From: Serratia sp. DD3
GTDB taxonomy: Bacteria; Pseudomonadota; Gammaproteobacteria; Enterobacterales; Enterobacteriaceae
Direction: 5' to 3'
DNA: 18,601 nt
Assembly (NCBI RefSeq): GCF_000496755.2
Contig: NZ_AYKS02000088.1
Coordinates: forward strand, 1-18,601
Both the position numbers and the translations under genes were made by a program. The notes below the pieces were generated by a model. It worked only from the letters and a program-made list of their open reading frames with translations. It made no database searches and was not told the DNA's origin. Of this stretch, positions 15,418-18,601 are shown piece by piece. Each line of letters starts with the position of its first letter. Position 1 is the first letter of the stretch.

Positions 15418-15544
15418 AATTATCTTGCGTGATTTCAGTTGGTAACGGTGGCACATGATATTTTACAGAACAGAGTGCGACAACACTAAAAATTGATGAA
15501 TATATTAAATGTCCATTTCAACTAGCAGAAAAGAAGTAATACTT

Positions 15545-15862
15545 ATGAATTCAAAAGTGTTCTCCAGTAAACAGTTTAGTTCCGATAGAGCGTGGGGAGC
15601 CCTCGATATTGCCAATTTCGAGGGTACTACAGTCCGTCTTCACTGGACGGATGCACCTTACAAATGGCATGTCAACGATGGGCAGGAGGTCTTTGCTGTT
15701 ATGGAGGGTTCTGTCGAGATGCATTACAAAGAGCAAGGTGAGCTGAAAAAGGCTCTCCTTAATGCCGGGGATATATTTTATGCCGGAATAGGGTGCGAGC
15801 ATATTGCTTATCCGCAAGGAGAAGCCCGTATCCTGGTTATTGAGAAAGAAGGATCAGTTTAA
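15545..15862 (+). CDS. Small single-domain cupin protein
   Basis: This 105-residue protein starts at ATG 15545, after AAAGAAG; an in-frame ATG at 15509 is weaker. The two cupin motifs are seen: motif 1 as YKWHVNDGQEVFAVMEGSVE, motif 2 as NAGDIFYAGIGCEHIAYP. Motif 1 keeps one His (KWHVNDGQE) and a Glu, and motif 2 has His, so a metal site with fewer His ligands than usual is possible. Small cupins of this kind are often of unknown function. It is a single gene with its own terminator. Confidence 0.75.
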   Translation: MNSKVFSSKQFSSDRAWGALDIANFEGTTVRLHWTDAPYKWHVNDGQEVFAVMEGSVEMHYKEQGELKKALLNAGDIFYAGIGCEHIAYPQGEARILVIEKEGSV

Positions 15863-15918
15863 AACCATCTGACGCAAATATAAGGATGTTATTTATATTT
15901 ATCAGATGGTTATTTTAG
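15863..15918 (+). terminator. Terminator of the cupin gene
   Basis: AACCATCTGA at 15863-15872 pairs with TCAGATGGTT at 15902-15911. Inside it AAATATAA (15876-15883) pairs with TTATATTT (15893-15900). The stem begins right after the stop codon and is followed by ATTTTAG. Confidence 0.7.
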
Positions 15919-15928
15919 ATGCAGAGGT

Positions 15929-15959
15929 ACCTGCCTTGGTTTTATCATCCAAGGCAGGT
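15929..15959. repeat. Perfect hairpin (11-bp stem, 9-nt loop)
   Basis: ACCTGCCTTGG at 15929-15939 pairs exactly with CCAAGGCAGGT at 15949-15959. It lies 22 bp past the stop of the oxidoreductase remnant on the minus strand, and is a likely terminator relic of that gene although no U-run follows. Confidence 0.5.
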
Positions 15960-15981
15960 GGTGTGTACTTAATAATACGCC

Positions 15982-16140
15982 TTAGCGTTTGGTCGTTGCC
16001 AACTCAATGATCAGCTCTTTCTTGGTTAAGGGAACACAGTAAACAGGGGTGTCACGTTCAAAACGCCATCCTTCAGAAAGCGGCCCCACATCAACGCTAT
16101 CAAATCCAAAAGCATCTAACCTTTTGGCGCTTTTAGTCTG
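15982..16140 (-). pseudogene. NAD(P)-binding F420-dependent-type oxidoreductase, C-terminal remnant
   Basis: The minus-strand frame reads SAKRLDAFGFDSVDVGPLSE, then GWRFERDTPVYCVPLTKKEL and IIELATTKR, stop at 15982. The pattern LDAFGFD.VD.GPL.EGWRF.RDTP.Y is the C-terminus of small NADPH-dependent F420-reductase-like Rossmann proteins (about 200 residues). About 50 codons remain. The Rossmann fold and start are missing; the sequence passes straight into a LysR gene on the other strand. Confidence 0.7.
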
Positions 16141-16716
16141 GCTCCCTTTATTACCCGATTTCTAGCCTCACATGCCGATATGCAGATAGATCTGTCCCTG
16201 AGCGACCGTTTTGTTGATCCCATTGAAGAGGGGATCGAAGTCATGATCAGGATCGGGGAGTTGGCGGATTCATCTTTAATTGCCCGCGCGTTAGCGCCTT
16301 ATCGTTTAATCACTTGTGCTTCGCCAAGCTACCTTTCCGCTCGAGGCTTGCCAGAAACACCTGATGATTTGGCAAAGCATGACTGTTTGATGTACGGCAA
16401 TGGAGCATCTTCAATTTCATGCCGTTGGCACTTTACCCACCATGGAAAAGTGAAGGAGGTACCAGTGAACGGCCGCTTTCGATGCAATGACTGGAAAGCA
16501 TTACTGTCTGCAGCGACAGCTGGATTTGGCATTACCCTTGGCCCGGAAAGTATTCTTGAACCGGAAGTGAAAGCTGGCCGATTGGTTCGCATTCTTAGTG
16601 ACTATGAAGGACCTGCGCGCCCGATGCATGTGGTATATCCAGCATCGCGCAAGCCAACAATCAAACTGCGGAGTTTTGTTGACGCGCTAATGGCTGAATT
16701 TCGGCCTGAGATATAA
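16135..16716 (+). pseudogene. LysR-family regulator, C-terminal (effector-binding) part only
   Basis: LysR-like coding continues upstream of the first ATG (16180) to about 16138, reading LAPFITRFLASHADMQIDLS, then LSDRFVDPIEEGIEVMIRIG. It continues through ARALAPYRLITCASPSYLSARGLPETPDDLAKHDCL, AATAGFGITLGPES and GRLVRILSDYEG. This is the effector-binding domain (about 190 of ~300 residues). The N-terminal helix-turn-helix and linker helix are absent, so it cannot regulate normally. The 178-codon open frame might be called a gene, but the sequence before ATG 16180 is clearly LysR too, so it is a truncation. Confidence 0.85.
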
Positions 16717-17090
16717 AAGGCAGCTTGGTGATAAAGCTAATTTTGCTTACCACCGCTCCACTTTCGTTAAGCCAGATTTATTGCCTTGAAATAGTGGGAT
16801 GCTAATGGGCCAAAGAGCAAAAAAGTTTAAAGCCCTTTAATACATCATGGTCCATCAGCATATAATCTCTATTGCCATCCATATACTTCAACAAAACCGA
16901 CTAGTTCATTTTTTCTGAAAGACTGGTGCAAATAGTTAGTATTTTTTAATGATGGTAAACGGGTGTATGCTTCGTGCGGGTTAAGTATTCATGAACTAGA
17001 ACAATCTCAGGCTTATGCCTAACAAAAGCAGCTCTATTTAACAATAAATTGCGCAGCAAAAATAAATAATTATTAACAATAGGTAATTTA
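16717..17090. other. 374-bp stretch without an intact gene
   Basis: It contains a G/C-poor imperfect hairpin near 16728-16750 that might end LysR transcription, a frameshifted unknown minus-strand remnant (16802-16992), and an A/T-rich leader (17040-17090) before the SnoaL-like gene. Confidence 0.5.
16802..16992 (-). pseudogene. Unrecognised coding remnant with an apparent 2-bp deletion
   Basis: The minus strand reads ILNPHEAYTRLPSLKNTNYL, then HQSFRKNELVGFVEVY. After a shift of frame it continues MDGNRDYMLMDHDVLKGFKL, FCSLAH and TAG at 16802. Both halves look like one protein. Restoring an AT dinucleotide in the TATATGG run near 16887 would join them. A TGA lies just upstream, so the 5' part is also lost. 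I do not recognise the family; coding status is judged from composition only. Confidence 0.35.
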
Positions 17091-17528
17091 ATGAAAAACT
17101 CTCTACTCCCCTCGATGATCCTGATGTCTAGCTTTGTTATGGCTACTGCTCCCCAAGCGGCTCAACAAGAAACTATCAAACTTGATTCAATTTTACATGC
17201 AATTGACAGCATGGATCCTACGCAATTTGCCAAATTATTAACTGATAATTCAAAGTTTAAATTCGGTAATTTTCCAGAAGCAGTTGGAAAAGAAGCGATT
17301 GCAAAATCTCAGACTGACTTTTATAGCAGCATTAAAGGGTTAAAACATGAAGTTGTTCACTCTTGGCATGATAAATCAAGTATTGTTGCTGAAATGAATG
17401 TCACTTATACCCGTCATGATGGCAGCACCATCACATTACCAGTGACCGATGTATTTAAAATAAAAGATAATAAAGTGGCTGGCACATATATCTATATGGA
17501 CATTACTCCGCTTTATGCCCCTAAGTAA
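17091..17528 (+). CDS. Secreted SnoaL/NTF2-like protein
   Basis: The 145-residue precursor has AGGTAAT upstream of the ATG. The signal peptide is about residues 1-24 (MKNSLLPSMILMSSFVMATA...). The mature part fits the NTF2/SnoaL-like alpha+beta barrel: an opening helix (LDSILHAIDSMDPTQFAKLL), a strand (SKFKFGNFPEAVGKEAI), a helix (KSQTDFYSSIKGLK), and then strands HEVVHSWHDKSSIVAEMNVT, STITLPVTDVFKIKDNKVAG and TYIYMDITPLY. Members include enzymes and pure binding proteins, so no activity is assigned. A terminator lies 160 bp downstream. Confidence 0.75.
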   Translation: MKNSLLPSMILMSSFVMATAPQAAQQETIKLDSILHAIDSMDPTQFAKLLTDNSKFKFGNFPEAVGKEAIAKSQTDFYSSIKGLKHEVVHSWHDKSSIVAEMNVTYTRHDGSTITLPVTDVFKIKDNKVAGTYIYMDITPLYAPK

Positions 17529-17690
17529 CCTGAACTCTGGGTAAAGGGTTGTTCAGATATTTGCTTTGTATTAGGGTAATCTTTTCCTCATCGGGTTTGC
17601 AGTGATGACGGATAGCCTTGCGAAAGAAGTACAAGGCAACTGTATTCCGCTGCTTAACTCGCGCACTGAAAATCGTAATATGTAACGTAT

Positions 17691-17718
17691 AGGGGTTCTA
17701 CACTGGAACCCCTGATTT
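17691..17718 (+). terminator. Rho-independent terminator
   Basis: AGGGGTTC at 17691-17698 pairs with GAACCCCT at 17706-17713, followed by GATTTTTCC. It lies 162 bp past the SnoaL-like gene. No gene was found in between, only a short unrecognised frame around 17605-17685. Confidence 0.65.
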
Positions 17719-17763
17719 TTCCGTCACCTCTGTGCCAAGCTTTATGCCATTGTCAACGGACCA

Positions 17764-18000
17764 TTAGCCTCGACATTCGCGGAACAAATCGCTGTCCGGA
17801 TTATAGACGCTGGTGCTGATGTCCCAAAGCCCGAGAACGGACGAGAACAGATTGTCGTGGGAATACGGTTTTTTCGCCGCATTATCCTGCAGGCAAGACA
17901 TGTTGATGTATTTCCCAGCGATAAATCCCGATGACATCCAGACCTGCATCGGAATATGCGTCTGCTGATCCGGTGCCAGTTTGTATGGCGTACCTCGCAA
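17764..18000 (-). pseudogene. EptA-type phosphoethanolamine-lipid A transferase, C-terminal remnant
   Basis: The minus-strand frame reads LRGTPYKLAPDQQTHIPMQV, WMSSGFIAGKYINMSCLQDN, AAKKPYSHDNLFSSVLGLWD, ISTSVYNPDSDLFRECRG, stop 17764. The HGTPY.IAP..QTH.PM..W.S block, the SHDN.F...LGL.D..T.VY..DLD.F..CR end and their spacing match the C-terminus of EptA-type enzymes. These add phosphoethanolamine to lipid A in the periplasm. Only about 78 of ~545 residues remain; the nucleophilic threonine and most metal ligands are gone. Homology stops near 18000. The remnant implies that an intact copy once lay beside dif. Confidence 0.7.
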
Positions 18001-18244
18001 ACAGGTTGCCAGACAGAGCATTTCCTAACGCAAATTAGCACGCCAATCGGTCATCCAAGCGCCATTGCGTTGTCACATGAACATAACCAAGACCATAAGA
18101 CCTCAGATTTCGCTTATCGTTCCTTTTGTCAAGGCTCATTAGAAATGTCTGCCTAACTGCAATGTACACAGTGACGTTGCGAGAGGATTTGCCTGGTCTG
18201 AGGGCATCTGCGCGAGATAGTCAGATTCCACGTACCGTTATCAT

Positions 18245-18272
18245 GGTGCGCATAATGTATATTATGTTAAAT
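18245..18272 (+). other. dif: dif, chromosome-dimer resolution site for XerC/XerD
   Basis: All 28 bases match the E. coli dif site as I recall it: 11-bp XerC arm GGTGCGCATAA (18245-18255), 6-bp central region TGTATA (18256-18261) and 11-bp XerD arm TTATGTTAAAT (18262-18272). XerCD, activated by FtsK at the septum, recombine two dif copies to convert chromosome dimers to monomers. It places the window at the replication terminus of a main chromosome. Confidence 0.95.
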
Positions 18273-18393
18273 TGAATATCGGGCTACTTAGTAGATAACT
18301 GCCCTGTGAACCCTGCTAGTCATACACTTCCCTCACCATACGCTTCGGGCTTACCATCCCCAAGGTTTATGGCTTTTTTGCTCAGAGACATTA

Positions 18394-18438
18394 TCGGGCA
18401 ACATCATACAAAAACAGCATGTATATGGTGTTACCCGA
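18394..18438. terminator. Hairpin downstream of the right-edge gene
   Basis: TCGGGCAACATCATA at 18394-18408 pairs with TATGGTGTTACCCGA at 18424-18438 with two non-Watson-Crick pairs, across a 15-nt loop. It lies 13 bp past the stop of the minus-strand partial gene. No T-run follows, so the terminator role is tentative. Confidence 0.4.
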
Positions 18439-18451
18439 CTCACGCTTAACA

Positions 18452-18601
18452 CTACACAATCACTAGATCTCTTATCGGCTTTCCAGATTCATACCAAGTC
18501 ACTTTGCCTTTAAGATACCCATTTTGTAAATGTCCTTCACGCCAGATATCATCGCCCAAGATCTCGTATAATTGGCCATTGCCATCTAGGGCCAGAGAAT
18601 C
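18452..18601 (-). CDS. C-terminal end of a protein with MORN-like repeat (runs off right edge)
   Basis: The minus-strand frame is open from the edge to TAG at 18452 (49 codons). It reads DSLALDGNGQLYEILGDDIW, REGHLQNGYLKGKVTWYESG, KPIRDLVIV. The segment NGYLKGKVTWYESGKPI has the G..KG...WY..GK pattern of MORN-type repeats found in YwqK-like proteins. The rest lies outside the window, so no function is assigned. Confidence 0.6.
   Translation of the reverse strand, partial: DSLALDGNGQLYEILGDDIWREGHLQNGYLKGKVTWYESGKPIRDLVIV

Larger units (their letters stand above)
18001..18451. other. Intergenic terminus region around dif
   Basis: No convincing gene was seen. A + strand frame ending in TAA at 18154-18156 (QISTPIGHPSAIALSHEHNQ...) has protein-like composition but no recognised family. 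The segment contains dif and a hairpin next to the partial gene on the right. Confidence 0.5.

Noticed and set aside
17742..18041. Minus-strand ORF of 99 codons overlapping the EptA remnant in another frame
   Set aside because: It is Arg/Cys-rich and out of frame with the EptA-like reading, which has clear family motifs.
18273..18393. KOPS-like octamer (CCCTCACC) to the right of dif
   Set aside because: It differs from CCCTNCCC at one position, and the window has no clear KOPS set to support it.
407..18438. Similarity between the hairpins at 407-446 and 18394-18438 (both TCGGG(T/C)AACAT...ACCCGA)
   Set aside because: Only about ten bases are shared and the loops differ; probably chance.
1..18601. 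CRISPR arrays, tRNA and rRNA genes
   Set aside because: No regularly spaced repeats, cloverleaf or conserved rRNA blocks were seen on reading.

Overview
The window looks like the chromosome of a gamma-proteobacterium of the order Enterobacterales, in the replication-terminus region. The middle carries close relatives of the Escherichia coli genes ynfM, mlc (dgsA), bioD2 (ynfK), clcB, ynfB, ydfG and ybcI, recognised from remembered family sequences. A 28-bp site at 18245-18272 matches, base for base, the E. coli dif site as I recall it. The moderate G+C content and gene order fit Yersinia or a near relative better than E. coli, but the genus is a guess.

Left third (1-6332): a pile-up of mobile DNA. 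From the left edge it holds the 5' part of an ISAs1-family transposase, a 5' fragment of an IS6-family transposase, and the 38-bp end plus tnpA 3' remnant of a Tn21-like transposon. Next comes a larger Tn3-family unit (868-6332) bounded by two 38-bp inverted repeats. That unit has an intact transposase, an intact serine resolvase, a recognisable three-subsite res region, a broken acetyltransferase gene and an exported protein of unknown function. A second, diverged tnpA 3' end follows, pointing the other way. Both ends of the unit are therefore tnpA-type ends, and the expected res-side end was not found.

Middle (6333-15456): a fumarylacetoacetate-hydrolase-family gene cut by the right transposon end, then mostly conserved chromosomal genes. 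These are the MFS transporter ynfM, the glucose-responsive repressor gene mlc with a CRP-like site and an Mlc-like operator upstream, and a periplasmic OB-fold protein of the YgiW/YdeI type. They continue with an unrecognised exported protein, a dethiobiotin synthetase paralogue, a ClC chloride transporter, YnfB, YdfG and YbcI. They are mostly separate transcription units rather than one operon.

Right part (15457-18601): a region in decay beside the terminus. It has an intact small cupin gene, then a divergent oxidoreductase/LysR gene pair that has lost its shared 5' part through one deletion. Further on are a frameshifted unknown remnant, an intact secreted SnoaL/NTF2-like protein, the last ~78 codons of an EptA-type lipid A phosphoethanolamine transferase, the dif site, and a partial gene with MORN-like repeats at the right edge. 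No rRNA, tRNA or CRISPR array was seen.
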